Positions 8,707 through 17,301 are shown, counted from the stretch's first letter. The stretch is 64,000 nucleotides of DNA from Oscillospiraceae bacterium (GCA_024404815.1 JAKSPL010000002.1:1-64000); one strand, 5' to 3'. Numbers and translations are program-made. The notes: a model not told the origin generated them from the sequence alone.

Positions 8707-8783
8707 TTGTTTTTTTCGGAAAAACGCGCTATAATAAGAACCGCAGCCGAAATGGTACGTCCGTGCGGAGTGACGGCTGTGTT
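8707..8783 (+). promoter_or_regulatory. Promoter and structured 5' leader of LTA-synthase-like gene
   Basis: TTGTTT at 8707-8712 and TATAAT at 8730-8735, spacer 17 bp. The predicted transcript begins almost at once with a nested hairpin: CAGCCG (8744-8749) with CGGCTG (8774-8779), enclosing TCC/GGA around a gtgc loop. The leader to the start is about 70 nt. No known riboswitch is recognised. Confidence 0.5.
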
Positions 8784-8814
8784 TGTTTGAATCAGAATCG
8801 AGGCATAATAAAAA

Positions 8815-10656
8815 ATGGTAGAATCTATAATCAAAACGAAAGACATCATCAAAAAGCCGCTGCCGCAGTGGATTGTGCGGCTGAAAGCAGGCTATGACAG
8901 CTTACAGGCAAAACGCAGACGCAATCAGGAGCACTATAAAATACTCAATGCGTTCCTGACCATTCTGTTTCCGCTGTTTATCGTCTGTCTGGCGGAACTC
9001 AATCAGTTTGTAAAGCTTGGAGAATTTGCAGAATTCTGTGTGGCGCGTCCGTCGGTCATTCTCTTTGACTTTCTGATGTCCTACCTGATGTTTGCGGCAT
9101 TGCTGCTGTTTACGAATCATACATGGATCGCCGTGTGGATACAGGGCATCGGATATATGGTGATCAGCATTGTGGAACTGTTCAAATACAGTACAAACGG
9201 CAACCACTTCAAACTTGCAGATTTTTCGCTGGTACCGAATGTGAAGAACCTGACAAGCTTTGCGTACATCAAGATCACACCGCCGCTGGTGCTGTATGTG
9301 TCGATGCTTCTGGTGCTGCTGCTTGTGATCTACTATCAGAACCCTGCATTTTCCGCTTCATGGCGCAAGCGTCTGATGCCTGCCATCGGATGCACCGCAG
9401 TCTATGTTTCCGTCATCTGCATCCCTGCGGTATCGGAGCGCGTATACGGCGCATTTGACGTAGATACGACTGAATCCAGCAATGCTTTTTCGACCAACGA
9501 GAAATTCGAGCGCAACAGTATGCTGGCATTTATCGCAGAAACGACCTCCGAAAAACTGAGCAATATCCTGTTTGAACCTGAAAACTATTCGTCCGAACTT
9601 GTCAATGCGGCGATCACCGAAAAAGCAAGTGCGGAAACCTGTGCGAAACGTCCGAATATCATTGTGATCATGTCGGAGTCCTTTGCGGATTTCAGACGGC
9701 TGCCCGAATTATCTCTGGACACCGATGCATACGATGCGTTTGATGCTGCCTGCAAGCGCGGCTATGTTGCAGAACTGGCAGTACCGACCTTTGCGTCCTA
9801 TACTGTCCGCACCGAGTTTGAACTGATGTACGGACTGCCCGTGCGCTCATTGATGGACACGATCACACCGCAGCGTGAAATTGTACCTGAACTGCCGTCG
9901 TCGATGGTGTCGCATCTGTCGGGCATCGGTTATCAGACCGCATATGTGCATCCGTTTACGGGTACATTCTACGGCAGAGATGAGATCTATGCCACCTACG
10001 GCTTTGACAAAATGCTGTTTGACGAGGATCTGACGGTTCCTGTCGAGGAATATCCCAACGGCTATATTTCCGACAAGACCGTATTTGACCAGATCTTGCA
10101 GCTTGTCAGCGAAACGGACGAACCGCTTTATGTGCACACCACGACCATGCAGAACCACCAGCCCTATGACTGGATCGAAAACGCATCGGAACTGGAAGTG
10201 TATCTGGAAGGGGTACGGACAACGGGCGAGGGACTTTGTGAACTGCTGGACAGCCTGGAGGCTCTGGATGAACCGACTGTATTGATGTTCGTTGGTGACC
10301 ATTTCCCGTCGATGCGTGCAGAAGGCAATATCTACGATGCGATGGGCATTGACAGCGAGAACTGCGAGGTTCTCTACGAACAGCCTGCGCTGATCTGGAG
10401 CAATACCGCGCTGGATACATCGCTTTTGCCGACAGAACTGTGTTCGGTATTCTACATGACACCGACCGTTTGCAAGGCAGCAGGACTGCCGCTGAGCGCG
10501 TTCTATGAGACCGTACTCGCGCAGAAAGAAAAAAATCCTGTATATACGTCGATATTCATGGACGAAGCGGACAGAAACGAAACGCTTGACCTGCTGACCT
10601 ACGACCGTGTGGTCGGAGAGAATTACAGCGGCGAACTGCGTGAACAAACGGAATGA
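8815..10656 (+). CDS. LTA-synthase-family phosphoglycerol/sulfatase-fold membrane enzyme
   Basis: 613-residue membrane enzyme of the lipoteichoic acid synthase (alkaline phosphatase superfamily) type. Residues about 42-210 contain around five membrane segments; the outside catalytic domain starts near 275. Metal and active-site motifs: NIIVIMSESFAD with the metal-binding Glu at 288, SYTVRTEFE with the probable nucleophile Thr330, and VGDHFPS near 500. By analogy it would transfer glycerol-phosphate from phosphatidylglycerol to a cell-envelope acceptor; related clostridial enzymes may use other phospho-groups. Spacing from GAGG to the ATG is about 11 nt, so translation may be modest. A terminator follows at 10663. 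Confidence 0.85.
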   Translation: MVESIIKTKDIIKKPLPQWIVRLKAGYDSLQAKRRRNQEHYKILNAFLTILFPLFIVCLAELNQFVKLGEFAEFCVARPSVILFDFLMSYLMFAALLLFTNHTWIAVWIQGIGYMVISIVELFKYSTNGNHFKLADFSLVPNVKNLTSFAYIKITPPLVLYVSMLLVLLLVIYYQNPAFSASWRKRLMPAIGCTAVYVSVICIPAVSERVYGAFDVDTTESSNAFSTNEKFERNSMLAFIAETTSEKLSNILFEPENYSSELVNAAITEKASAETCAKRPNIIVIMSESFADFRRLPELSLDTDAYDAFDAACKRGYVAELAVPTFASYTVRTEFELMYGLPVRSLMDTITPQREIVPELPSSMVSHLSGIGYQTAYVHPFTGTFYGRDEIYATYGFDKMLFDEDLTVPVEEYPNGYISDKTVFDQILQLVSETDEPLYVHTTTMQNHQPYDWIENASELEVYLEGVRTTGEGLCELLDSLEALDEPTVLMFVGDHFPSMRAEGNIYDAMGIDSENCEVLYEQPALIWSNTALDTSLLPTELCSVFYMTPTVCKAAGLPLSAFYETVLAQKEKNPVYTSIFMDEADRNETLDLLTYDRVVGENYSGELREQTE

Positions 10657-10662
10657 TGCAAG

Positions 10663-10698
10663 AGGGAATCCCATACATGGGGTTCCCTATTTGTTTTT
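10663..10698 (+). terminator. Intrinsic terminator after LTA-synthase-like gene
   Basis: AGGGAATCCCAT (10663-10674) pairs with ATGGGGTTCCCT (10677-10688) with one wobble pair; a T-rich tract follows. Confidence 0.8.
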
Positions 10699-10709
10699 AG
10701 AAAAAACAT

Positions 10710-10738
10710 TTGACAGCAAGCTCGGATTATGTTATAAT
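10710..10738 (+). promoter_or_regulatory. Consensus promoter and leader of pnuC
   Basis: Perfect hexamers TTGACA (10710-10715) and TATAAT (10733-10738) with a 17-bp spacer. A leader of about 90 nt follows before the start codon; it contains short complementary GC-rich segments but no aptamer that I can identify. Confidence 0.8.
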
Positions 10739-10836
10739 ACATTTCGTGACTTTCAAGAACTCTGTAAATCAGCGACAGGCAGCGGACAACTACGCGATCC
10801 GAATTTCAACCGCCATCGAAGAAAAGGAGCATCTGT

Positions 10837-11622
10837 ATGGCAAAAACGACCCTATCCGAACGCCTGAAAAATATATGGAAATACTTTACGACCTACGAGA
10901 AGGTCTGGTTTTTCGGGATTTTAATTCTCGCATTTGTGTTTGCGTTTCTGTTCCCTGAGGAGGACGTCAACGGTGTCAACGGCGCATGGATCATGGTGCT
11001 GTACCTGTTGGATACGTTCTTAAACATTCTCTGTGAGCTGTTGATCTCCAAGCAGAGCAAGTGGAATTTCATTGTGTCTGTGCTGGTGGAAATCACCGAA
11101 ATTGCGATGTGTATTGTGCTGTCGTACCGTTTTGCGACGATGGCGACAACGCTGTTCTTCTGGCTGCCGATCGACATTCTGAGCTTTGTCAACTGGCATC
11201 GCCATCCCGACCAGCAGGAGGACGAGCTGACGCGCGTCCGCAAGCTTTCAGGCTGGGCAGAGGTGATGATTATTATCGGCATTGCGGTCTGGACGTTGGG
11301 TGTCGGGTATTTCCTCACCACGCTGGACATCGGAACAGACCTGTTCCACGGCAATGAACTGCTGGAAGTCGTTGTCTGCTATCTGGATGCGTGCGCATCG
11401 GCAGTCGGTATTGCAAACGGCGTTTTTATTCTGCTGCGGTATCGGGAACAATGGCTGGCGTGGTATCTTTGTGCGATACTGGAAGCGGCAATCAACGTGC
11501 TGTCAGGACAATATGTGCTGTTGGTGCTGAAATTCGGCTACCTGACCAACACGACCTACGGCTATATCAAATGGACGAAATACATCAAATCTCATAAGAC
11601 AGAGGAAAAAAGTCTGCTGTGA
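10837..11622 (+). CDS. pnuC: PnuC-family nucleoside/vitamin transporter
   Basis: 261-residue polytopic membrane protein with about seven hydrophobic segments between residues 22 and 250. The PnuC signatures are visible: FFWLPIDILSFVNWHRH in the middle and the C-terminal YLTNTTYGYIKWTKYIKSH. Family members facilitate uptake of nicotinamide riboside; others carry thiamine or deoxynucleosides, and sequence alone does not decide between these here. No thiamine-pyrophosphate riboswitch is seen upstream, which mildly favours nicotinamide riboside. AAAGGAG precedes the ATG. Transcribed alone, from a consensus promoter to a terminator at 11633. Confidence 0.88.
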   Translation: MAKTTLSERLKNIWKYFTTYEKVWFFGILILAFVFAFLFPEEDVNGVNGAWIMVLYLLDTFLNILCELLISKQSKWNFIVSVLVEITEIAMCIVLSYRFATMATTLFFWLPIDILSFVNWHRHPDQQEDELTRVRKLSGWAEVMIIIGIAVWTLGVGYFLTTLDIGTDLFHGNELLEVVVCYLDACASAVGIANGVFILLRYREQWLAWYLCAILEAAINVLSGQYVLLVLKFGYLTNTTYGYIKWTKYIKSHKTEEKSLL

Positions 11623-11632
11623 GAGAAAGCGG

Positions 11633-11661
11633 AAAGGCGGAGTTACAACACTCCGCCTTTT
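11633..11661 (+). terminator. Intrinsic terminator after pnuC
   Basis: AAAGGCGGAGT (11633-11643) pairs with ACTCCGCCTTT (11650-11660), loop of 6 nt, then a T-rich sequence. Confidence 0.85.
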
Positions 11662-11693
11662 GTGATTTTCTTGTGAATTCCAGCAATTTCCTC

Positions 11694-11722
11694 TTGACAT
11701 GAGGGCGGATTTGTGCTATACT
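11694..11722 (+). promoter_or_regulatory. Promoter of gatCAB operon
   Basis: TTGACA at 11694-11699 and TATACT at 11717-11722, spacer 17 bp; leader about 65 nt to the gatC start. Confidence 0.8.
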
Positions 11723-11793
11723 AGATTCTGTAAAATTTCAAGGAGAAGCCATAAAAAGCAACGGTTTTCCCCCGACCGAAAAGGAGAATGATT

Positions 11794-12075
11794 ATGGATA
11801 AGGAAACTTTGCGGAAGCTTGAACTGCTCAATCAGCTCAGCCTGACCGATGCCCAGAAGGCAGATGTGCTCGGATTCTTTGCGAATCGTGAGGAAGAGCT
11901 GAATATTCTGAATGCGATGAATACCGAGAATACTGAGCGTATGGTTCATGTCATGCCGATCATGACCGTTGTGCGTGAAGATGTGGCTGCACAGCCGTTC
12001 TCCCGTGACGATTTGCAGAAGGGTGCGCCGGAAACCAATCAGGGTTACTGGTGTGTACCGCGTGTCGTGGAATAA
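11794..12075 (+). CDS. gatC: Glu-tRNA(Gln)/Asp-tRNA(Asn) amidotransferase subunit C
   Basis: 93-residue GatC, the small subunit that wraps GatA and GatB in the tRNA-dependent amidotransferase. The N-terminal helical part (LRKLELLNQLSLTDAQKADV) and the C-terminal signature (VVREDVAAQPFSRDDL, then APETNQGYWCVPRVVE) match the family over its full length. ATG 11794 is chosen: GGAG ends 7 nt before it, while ATG 11788 is only 1 nt from that site. First gene of gatCAB, 17 bp before gatA. Confidence 0.9.
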   Translation: MDKETLRKLELLNQLSLTDAQKADVLGFFANREEELNILNAMNTENTERMVHVMPIMTVVREDVAAQPFSRDDLQKGAPETNQGYWCVPRVVE

Positions 12076-12092
12076 GGGAGGAGGAAAACAGA

Positions 12093-13283
12093 ATGAAACT
12101 GTATACTGCAAAAAGCGATACTGTCACAGCAAAACGCATTGTGGCAGATGATATGATTCTCACAAAAGATATGCCCACAGCCGCAGGTTCAAAAATGCTC
12201 GACGGCTATATGAGTCTGCTGGAAGCGGAAGCAGTCACCAGACTGACCGCCGCAGGCTACGGTATTTGCGGAAAAGCGGATGTCGGCGAGTTTGCGATCG
12301 ACCTGGTGGGCGAAACTTCGTACTATGGTGCGCCGACAAAAGACGGCAAGCTGACCAATGCATCGGTAGAGATCGTCAAGTCGAGCGAGGCTATGGCAGC
12401 GATCGGTCTGGACGTCAACGGTTCGATCCGCCGTGCAGCTGCACAGGGCGGTCTGGTCAGCGTCAAGCCGACTTATGGTACTGTTTCCCGTTATGGCACG
12501 ATTCCTGTTGCCTGCTCTGGCGAAACCGTCTGTGTGACCGCGAAGAATACCGATGACTGCCGCGAAGTTCTGGATGTCATTGTCGGACACGATGACAAGG
12601 ACGGCACCAGCCTTTCCGAGACGGAATGTGCAAAGCTCAAAAAAGCAATGCCTGCAAAGAGCATCAAGAAAGTTGCCATGATTTCCGAGATGTGCGAGAA
12701 TGTCGATGCGGAAACAAAGGCAAAGATCGATGCAGTCAGAGCAAAACTTGCTGCAAAGGGCATTGAAGTGACCGTTGTCAGCGAACCGATGCTCTCCTCT
12801 GCAAGAGTCGCTTGGAACATTCTGATGAGCGCAGAGCTCTGCAACAATGTTTCCCGTTATGACGGTGTCAAGTACGGCTACCGTACCGAAAACTACACCT
12901 GCATTGACGATCTGTATACCAACACCCGTACTGAGGCATTCGGCGAACTGCTGAAAACGGTGATCCTCTACGGTTCGGATGCACTTTCGACTGACAACTA
13001 CATGAAGGTCTATGATAAAGGTCTGCGTGTACGCCGCCTGATCTGTGAATGCTTTGCGAAGCTGTTTGGACAGTACGATGCAGTTCTCCTGCCTGCCTGC
13101 TCGAAAGCGGCATACACCGAGGACATGGTCGCTGCTGACAAATATATCGCATTTTCGGAGAATGTCTTTACTGCACCTGCGTCAATTACAGGTCTGCCGA
13201 CCGTGACCGCAGGCGGTGTCCAGCTGATCGGACCTGCATTTTCCGAGAACGCGCTGTTTGAAGCCGCAAAGCTGTATGAATAA
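12093..13283 (+). CDS. gatA: Degenerate GatA-like amidotransferase subunit
   Basis: 396-residue amidase-family protein in the gatA position, about 90 residues shorter than usual GatA. Collinear homology is clear (SKMLDGY, LTAAGYGICGKADVGEFAI, VSVKPTYGTVSRYGTIPVACS, LDVIVGHDDKDGTS, C-terminal FTAPASITGLPTV). However, the first ~70 residues of normal GatA are reduced to a short stub; the catalytic Lys of the IKDN motif aligns with Ala18 in VADD; the GGSSGG loop carrying the cis-Ser is missing (residues about 86-98); and SDTGGSIRQP reads LDVNGSIRRA, keeping only the nucleophile-position Ser111. The glutaminase is therefore predicted inactive. A strong GGAGGAGG precedes ATG 12093. The reading frame is intact, so this is not a frameshift remnant. 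Confidence 0.85.
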   Translation: MKLYTAKSDTVTAKRIVADDMILTKDMPTAAGSKMLDGYMSLLEAEAVTRLTAAGYGICGKADVGEFAIDLVGETSYYGAPTKDGKLTNASVEIVKSSEAMAAIGLDVNGSIRRAAAQGGLVSVKPTYGTVSRYGTIPVACSGETVCVTAKNTDDCREVLDVIVGHDDKDGTSLSETECAKLKKAMPAKSIKKVAMISEMCENVDAETKAKIDAVRAKLAAKGIEVTVVSEPMLSSARVAWNILMSAELCNNVSRYDGVKYGYRTENYTCIDDLYTNTRTEAFGELLKTVILYGSDALSTDNYMKVYDKGLRVRRLICECFAKLFGQYDAVLLPACSKAAYTEDMVAADKYIAFSENVFTAPASITGLPTVTAGGVQLIGPAFSENALFEAAKLYE

Positions 13284-13298
13284 GGAGGGCGAATTGTT

Positions 13299-14738
13299 AT
13301 GAGATACGAAACCGTCATTGGTCTGGAAGTACACGTTGAGCTTGCAACGCAGTCGAAGATCTTCTGCGCCTGCCATGCAAAATACGGTGCCGGCCCGAAT
13401 GAACACGTTTGCCCTGCCTGCTGCGGTATGCCGGGTATGCTGCCTGTTACCAACAAGCGCGTGGTAGACTTTGGCATGAAAGCCGGTATGATGCTCAACT
13501 GCACCATCAACCGCACGACTACATTCGATAAAAAGAGCTATTATTATCCTGACCTGCCGTGTGCATATCAGACGACACAGTGGTTTGCACCTGTTGCCGT
13601 CAACGGTCTGGTCGAGATCGAAACCTCTAAGGGCAAGAAAAATGTCCGCATCAAGCAGATTCATATGGAAGAAGACGCAGGTAAGCTTGTCCACGACATC
13701 AGCGAAAACACAAGCTGTGTGGACTTCAACCGTACCAGCGTACCGCTGATTGAGATCGTCAGCCAGCCTGACCTTTCCAGTGCGGAAGAAGTTGAGGCAT
13801 ATCTGGAACGCTTAAAGAGCCTGCTTCGCTATGCAAAGGTCGCGGAGTGCGCAATGGAACACGGCACGATGCGCTGCGACGTCAACCTGTCTGTCCGTCC
13901 TGAGGGCAGCGACAAGCTGGGCGTCCGCACCGAAATGAAGAACATGAACTCGATCGACGCGATCAAGCGTGCGATCAGCTACGAGGTCGCAAGACACATT
14001 GACGCGATCGAAAACGGTACCGAGGTACTGGTACAGGAAACACGCCGCTGGGATGACCTCAAAGGCAAGAGCTATGCGATGCGCAACAAGGAAACCGCAG
14101 GCGATTACCGCTATTTCCCCGATCCGAACGTCATGCCTGTTGTCATTGATGACGCATGGTACGATTCCATCAAGGCTTCTCTGCCCGAATTCCCTGAGGT
14201 CAAGCGTGCAAGATACATTGAAACGCTGGGACTCAGCGAGTACGATGCAACACAGCTCACAAAGAGCATTGCGGTCTGCGAGTGCTTTGAGGATGCCTAT
14301 GCAGTCTGCGGCAATGCCAAGGATGCGGCAAACTGGCTGCTCTCTGAGGTCATGAGTGTTCTGGGCACGAAGAAAATGACGCCAGACAGCCTGAACATCA
14401 ATGGTAAATCGCTGGGCGAACTGATCAAGCTGGTCGCTGAGGGCAAGGTCAGCAGAGCAAACGGCAAGAAGATCCTGACTGCAATGTTTGACGATACAGA
14501 CCTGAACCCTGCGGAGTATGCAAAGGCAAATGATCTGGTCGTTTCGAACGATACGGGACTGATGGAAAAGGTTGCAAAGGAAGTGCTGGCAGGCGAGGAA
14601 AAGGCAGTCGCCGATTTCAAGGCAGGCAAAGAAAAGGCACTTGCTGCAATTCTCGGTAAGTGCATGAAGCAGCTCAAAGGCAACTGCAATCCGCAGGTTC
14701 TCCGCGAATTCCTGATTTCTGAAATCGGGAAGATGTGA
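13299..14738 (+). CDS. gatB: Glu-tRNA(Gln)/Asp-tRNA(Asn) amidotransferase subunit B
   Basis: 479-residue GatB of normal length, the kinase/transamidase subunit that phosphorylates the misacylated Glu or Asp on tRNA and adds ammonia. Conserved segments: YETVIGLEVHVEL, the zinc-site cysteines (FCACHAKYG and CPACCGMPG), YYYPDLPCAYQTTQ, IHMEEDAGKLVHD, FNRTSVPLIEIVSQPD, EMKNMNSIDAIKRAISYE, DYRYFPDPN, and the C-terminal YqeY-like tail (about 400-479). It looks fully functional, in contrast to the gatA product just upstream. AAGGAGGG overlapping the end of gatA precedes the ATG. Confidence 0.95.
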   Translation: MRYETVIGLEVHVELATQSKIFCACHAKYGAGPNEHVCPACCGMPGMLPVTNKRVVDFGMKAGMMLNCTINRTTTFDKKSYYYPDLPCAYQTTQWFAPVAVNGLVEIETSKGKKNVRIKQIHMEEDAGKLVHDISENTSCVDFNRTSVPLIEIVSQPDLSSAEEVEAYLERLKSLLRYAKVAECAMEHGTMRCDVNLSVRPEGSDKLGVRTEMKNMNSIDAIKRAISYEVARHIDAIENGTEVLVQETRRWDDLKGKSYAMRNKETAGDYRYFPDPNVMPVVIDDAWYDSIKASLPEFPEVKRARYIETLGLSEYDATQLTKSIAVCECFEDAYAVCGNAKDAANWLLSEVMSVLGTKKMTPDSLNINGKSLGELIKLVAEGKVSRANGKKILTAMFDDTDLNPAEYAKANDLVVSNDTGLMEKVAKEVLAGEEKAVADFKAGKEKALAAILGKCMKQLKGNCNPQVLREFLISEIGKM

Positions 14739-14770
14739 GCGGATATCTCCGATGGATTGAAATTTGGGCT

Positions 14771-14852
14771 CCCATTTTAGCACGAATGATAGCATAGTAA
14801 GGGCGGAGACACAGTTCTTCGCCCTTTTTGTATGCTGACATGGGAGCTATCA
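14771..14852 (+). repeat. 82-bp direct repeat, copy 1 (includes gatB terminator)
   Basis: Matches 15099-15180 with about a dozen differences. It carries a terminator hairpin at 14800-14829. The two copies flank a palindrome array and are about 328 bp apart. Confidence 0.85.
14800..14829 (+). terminator. Intrinsic terminator of gatCAB
   Basis: AGGGCGGAG pairs with CTTCGCCCT (one wobble) and is followed by TTTTT. It is 62 bp after the gatB stop. Confidence 0.8.
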
Positions 14853-14865
14853 CGAAAGTTTTACT

Positions 14866-15065
14866 CGATTTTTTTCAAAAAATCGCGGGGTTCAAAGGGG
14901 CAGAGCCCCTTGCCGCCGACCGCAGTCGGCGGAATCCCCTCTCCTTCCAAGACGCAGGAAAGGGTGAATTTGATTGCGGAGCAATCAAAGAGGGGAAACC
15001 CCAACGAGGGGTTTCCCCTGAAAACCGAACGGCACGATGGCTTTTCTTGGGGACGCTGTCCCCAA
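14866..15065. repeat. Second intergenic palindrome array
   Basis: No gene. Palindromic units: 14866-14885 (arm CGATTTTTT), 14895-14911 (arm AAGGGGC, loop aga), 14913-14932 (arm CCGCCGAC, loop cgca), then a 55-bp block at 14965-15019 identical to 1-55 and containing two hairpins, then 15047-15065 (arm TTGGGGAC, loop gct). The array lies between the two 82-bp direct repeats. Confidence 0.8.
14965..15019 (+). repeat. 55-bp block identical to 1-55
   Basis: Every base of 1-55 is repeated here in the same orientation. It contains two hairpins with arms TTTGATTGC and AGGGGAAACCCC. Identity over 14.9 kb of distance indicates recent copying or strong constraint. Confidence 0.9.
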
Positions 15066-15098
15066 ACCCCTGCCAAATGGACATTGTCCCTTTGAAAT

Positions 15099-15180
15099 TC
15101 CATTTTAGCAATAATGCTAGCATGACAAGGGCGGAGACACAGTTCTCCGCTCTTTTTGTATGCTGACATGGGAACTATCA
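15099..15180 (+). repeat. 82-bp direct repeat, copy 2 (duplicated terminator)
   Basis: Second copy of 14771-14852, again with a terminator hairpin at 15127-15157 (AAGGGCGGAG with CTCCGCTCTT, then TTTTT). The sequence differences preserve the stem. Confidence 0.85.
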
Positions 15181-15225
15181 TAAATGTTTTGGTACATGAA
15201 TAGGAAAAGCCATTGGGGTTCTTCT

Positions 15226-15259
15226 AAAAAAGCAAGCGTACAGAAAATACTGTACGCTT
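15226..15259 (-). terminator. Terminator of the CotH-DUF4956-VTC operon
   Basis: Inverted repeat AAGCGTACAG (15234-15243) and CTGTACGCTT (15250-15259), perfect 10-bp stem; on the minus strand it is followed by a run of T (15231-15226). It lies 18 bp after the CotH stop. Confidence 0.85.
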
Positions 15260-15276
15260 CAAAAAAGGATAGAAAT

Positions 15277-17289
15277 TCATCTCTTGAACTTGAAAGCAAA
15301 AATCAGACCGAATGCAAGGAAAAGAACGGAAACACCAAGCAAGATCCATGTCACCATATTCACGGAACTGCTGCGTTCCATGTCCATATTCGGGGCGTGT
15401 TCCATAGACGGACGGGCGGCATCGCCGTTTTCTGTGTCGGAATCAGAGCTCGGCTGTTGGTTGTCCTGCTTTTGTTCGCCGAATCCATCTGGCATTTCTC
15501 CATACCAACCGTCGGGCGGCATCTGTCCGTTGAACCCATCAGGCATACCGCCGCCGAATCCGTCAGGAGGCATTTGTCTGCCAAATCCTTCGGGCATTTC
15601 ACCGTTGAAATAGGGCACCTCGTTATTTTCGACAGGACGCAGATTGCTCATCGTTTTTGCTGTGACTTTCGTATTCGAATCCTCCGATGTTCGTCCGCCA
15701 AAGTTTCTGCCGCCAAAGCCTTTTCCGCCGCCCTTGTCCATCGTTCCCATATCCGAAGTGTTCAGAGAAGATGCGTCGATCAGCGTGTCAGACTGCTCTT
15801 TCTGCCCGTCAGAAGTAGCAGGAATTGTTCCGTTTAACTGTCCCTGCACGCTCTCTGTACGCAGTTCGCAGAATTTGGAAATTGCTGTTACGCCCTTTTG
15901 AAAATCCTCGTAGGTGCAGAATTTTGTCGGGTCTTTCTGTACATATTCGCCGATCAGTTCAGCGGTGCTGCTGATGAGCGTCTGCATATCTGCCTGATTC
16001 AGAAACTCTGCAAACAGTCTGTGGTATTCGTCCGTGTACTGCGCATCCGAGAAGATCCACGCGACCATCGGACGGTCGTCCATACCGTTTGAAACGGGTG
16101 TGTCGATCGCGGCGTTCACGCTAGACTGCGCATTTCCGCCCTGAAATGTACCAAACGCAAGATTATAGTCCCACGGGATCATGGACATCTGACCATCTTT
16201 TTCGTAGAGGTAATAGTTGTGGATCATCTGTCCCGTATAGCTGTCACCGTTGCAGAGATAATTGTGTACGACAAAATACCGCAGTACCTCGTCCGTATTG
16301 ACGATCTCTTCGAGGTTTTCATAATTGCCAAGCTGTTTTAAGGATTGGATCAGCCGCGTTTTGTCAGCATCCGTGACGGTTGTTTTGGCATTATTGAAAA
16401 TATTGGAATAGCTGTCAAAACTGTCATCGGTGTAGTTCAGCTTCACGTCATCGCTGCCCCTGCCGAAACCGCCGCCATCTCTGCCGTCTTTTCCGCCGAA
16501 CATTTCGGAGGGGTCAAAATCGGAGGGCATCCCGCCGTCCATCTGCGGCGGCTGTCCGTTTGGAACATCGGGCATTCTGTTGCTTGACTGGTCGGATTCT
16601 TCATTCGTATCCCCGTTCATAAATTCCGACATATCAAAGTCCCTGCCGTTGCCCGGACCGCCGCCGCCGAAACTCATGGAGTCAGGCTTATACAGATCAC
16701 CGTAGTTTCTGCCGTAGTTTCGCTGTAAAAAGGATTCCTCGATTGCTTCGACTGCCAGAAACAGTCCCCAGTCCTCACCATTGACCGTGATATAGGCATA
16801 GCTGCAAAGCGGCGCATCCACGCCAAAATCGTACATCATGGTATAGGCGAGAAAATCCTTCATATAGGTGTTGTCCTGAATAATATTGTTGAGGCACAGC
16901 TTGTCAAGCCCGTGATAGCTTTTCGTGCTGTCGTACTGGTCGAATTCGATTTTCAGGCTGTACCGCTGACTGTCCATGTTTCTGACAGAACTCAGCGAAG
17001 TGTTGCCTTTTGCACGAATGCCGACATTTTTGAAAAGTTCTCCGTCGATCGTGATATTGCAGTTGGCATATTCCTCAGATTCGCAGTTTTCAAGAAAGCT
17101 GTCCCAGTCGTCCATGACAATATTCAGCTTGTGAACTTTTGTGCTGTCGAACAGGCGGTTTTCGTAGCCCATTGCACTTGCCGAGATCTGAATGCCGAAC
17201 GCCTGACCGTTGCAGAACACAAATGCAAGCAGAATCGTCAGAACCGTTATGACAACACAGATTTTTTCGATGTTTTTACTTGCAGACAT
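15277..17289 (-). CDS. CotH-family surface protein with two membrane anchors
   Basis: 670-residue CotH-type atypical kinase. N-terminal membrane segment about 9-32, C-terminal segment about 645-666, so the body would face outside. CotH landmarks: LNIVMDDWDSFLENC, VGIRAKGNTSL, RYSLKIEFDQY, HGLDKLCLNN, and the acidic active-site motif MIPWDYNLAFG. A low-complexity insert rich in Gly, Pro, Asp and Met lies at about 205-275, and a Met-Pro-Asp-Gly-Phe repeat region lies at about 560-615. It is encoded 12 bp after the DUF4956 gene and with the VTC gene, a combination that recurs in Firmicutes and suggests joint work on envelope phosphorylation or polyphosphate. The substrate is unproven. Confidence 0.88.
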   Translation of the reverse strand: MSASKNIEKICVVITVLTILLAFVFCNGQAFGIQISASAMGYENRLFDSTKVHKLNIVMDDWDSFLENCESEEYANCNITIDGELFKNVGIRAKGNTSLSSVRNMDSQRYSLKIEFDQYDSTKSYHGLDKLCLNNIIQDNTYMKDFLAYTMMYDFGVDAPLCSYAYITVNGEDWGLFLAVEAIEESFLQRNYGRNYGDLYKPDSMSFGGGGPGNGRDFDMSEFMNGDTNEESDQSSNRMPDVPNGQPPQMDGGMPSDFDPSEMFGGKDGRDGGGFGRGSDDVKLNYTDDSFDSYSNIFNNAKTTVTDADKTRLIQSLKQLGNYENLEEIVNTDEVLRYFVVHNYLCNGDSYTGQMIHNYYLYEKDGQMSMIPWDYNLAFGTFQGGNAQSSVNAAIDTPVSNGMDDRPMVAWIFSDAQYTDEYHRLFAEFLNQADMQTLISSTAELIGEYVQKDPTKFCTYEDFQKGVTAISKFCELRTESVQGQLNGTIPATSDGQKEQSDTLIDASSLNTSDMGTMDKGGGKGFGGRNFGGRTSEDSNTKVTAKTMSNLRPVENNEVPYFNGEMPEGFGRQMPPDGFGGGMPDGFNGQMPPDGWYGEMPDGFGEQKQDNQQPSSDSDTENGDAARPSMEHAPNMDMERSSSVNMVTWILLGVSVLFLAFGLIFAFKFKR

Positions 17290-17301
17290 GAATTCTCAAC
17301 C

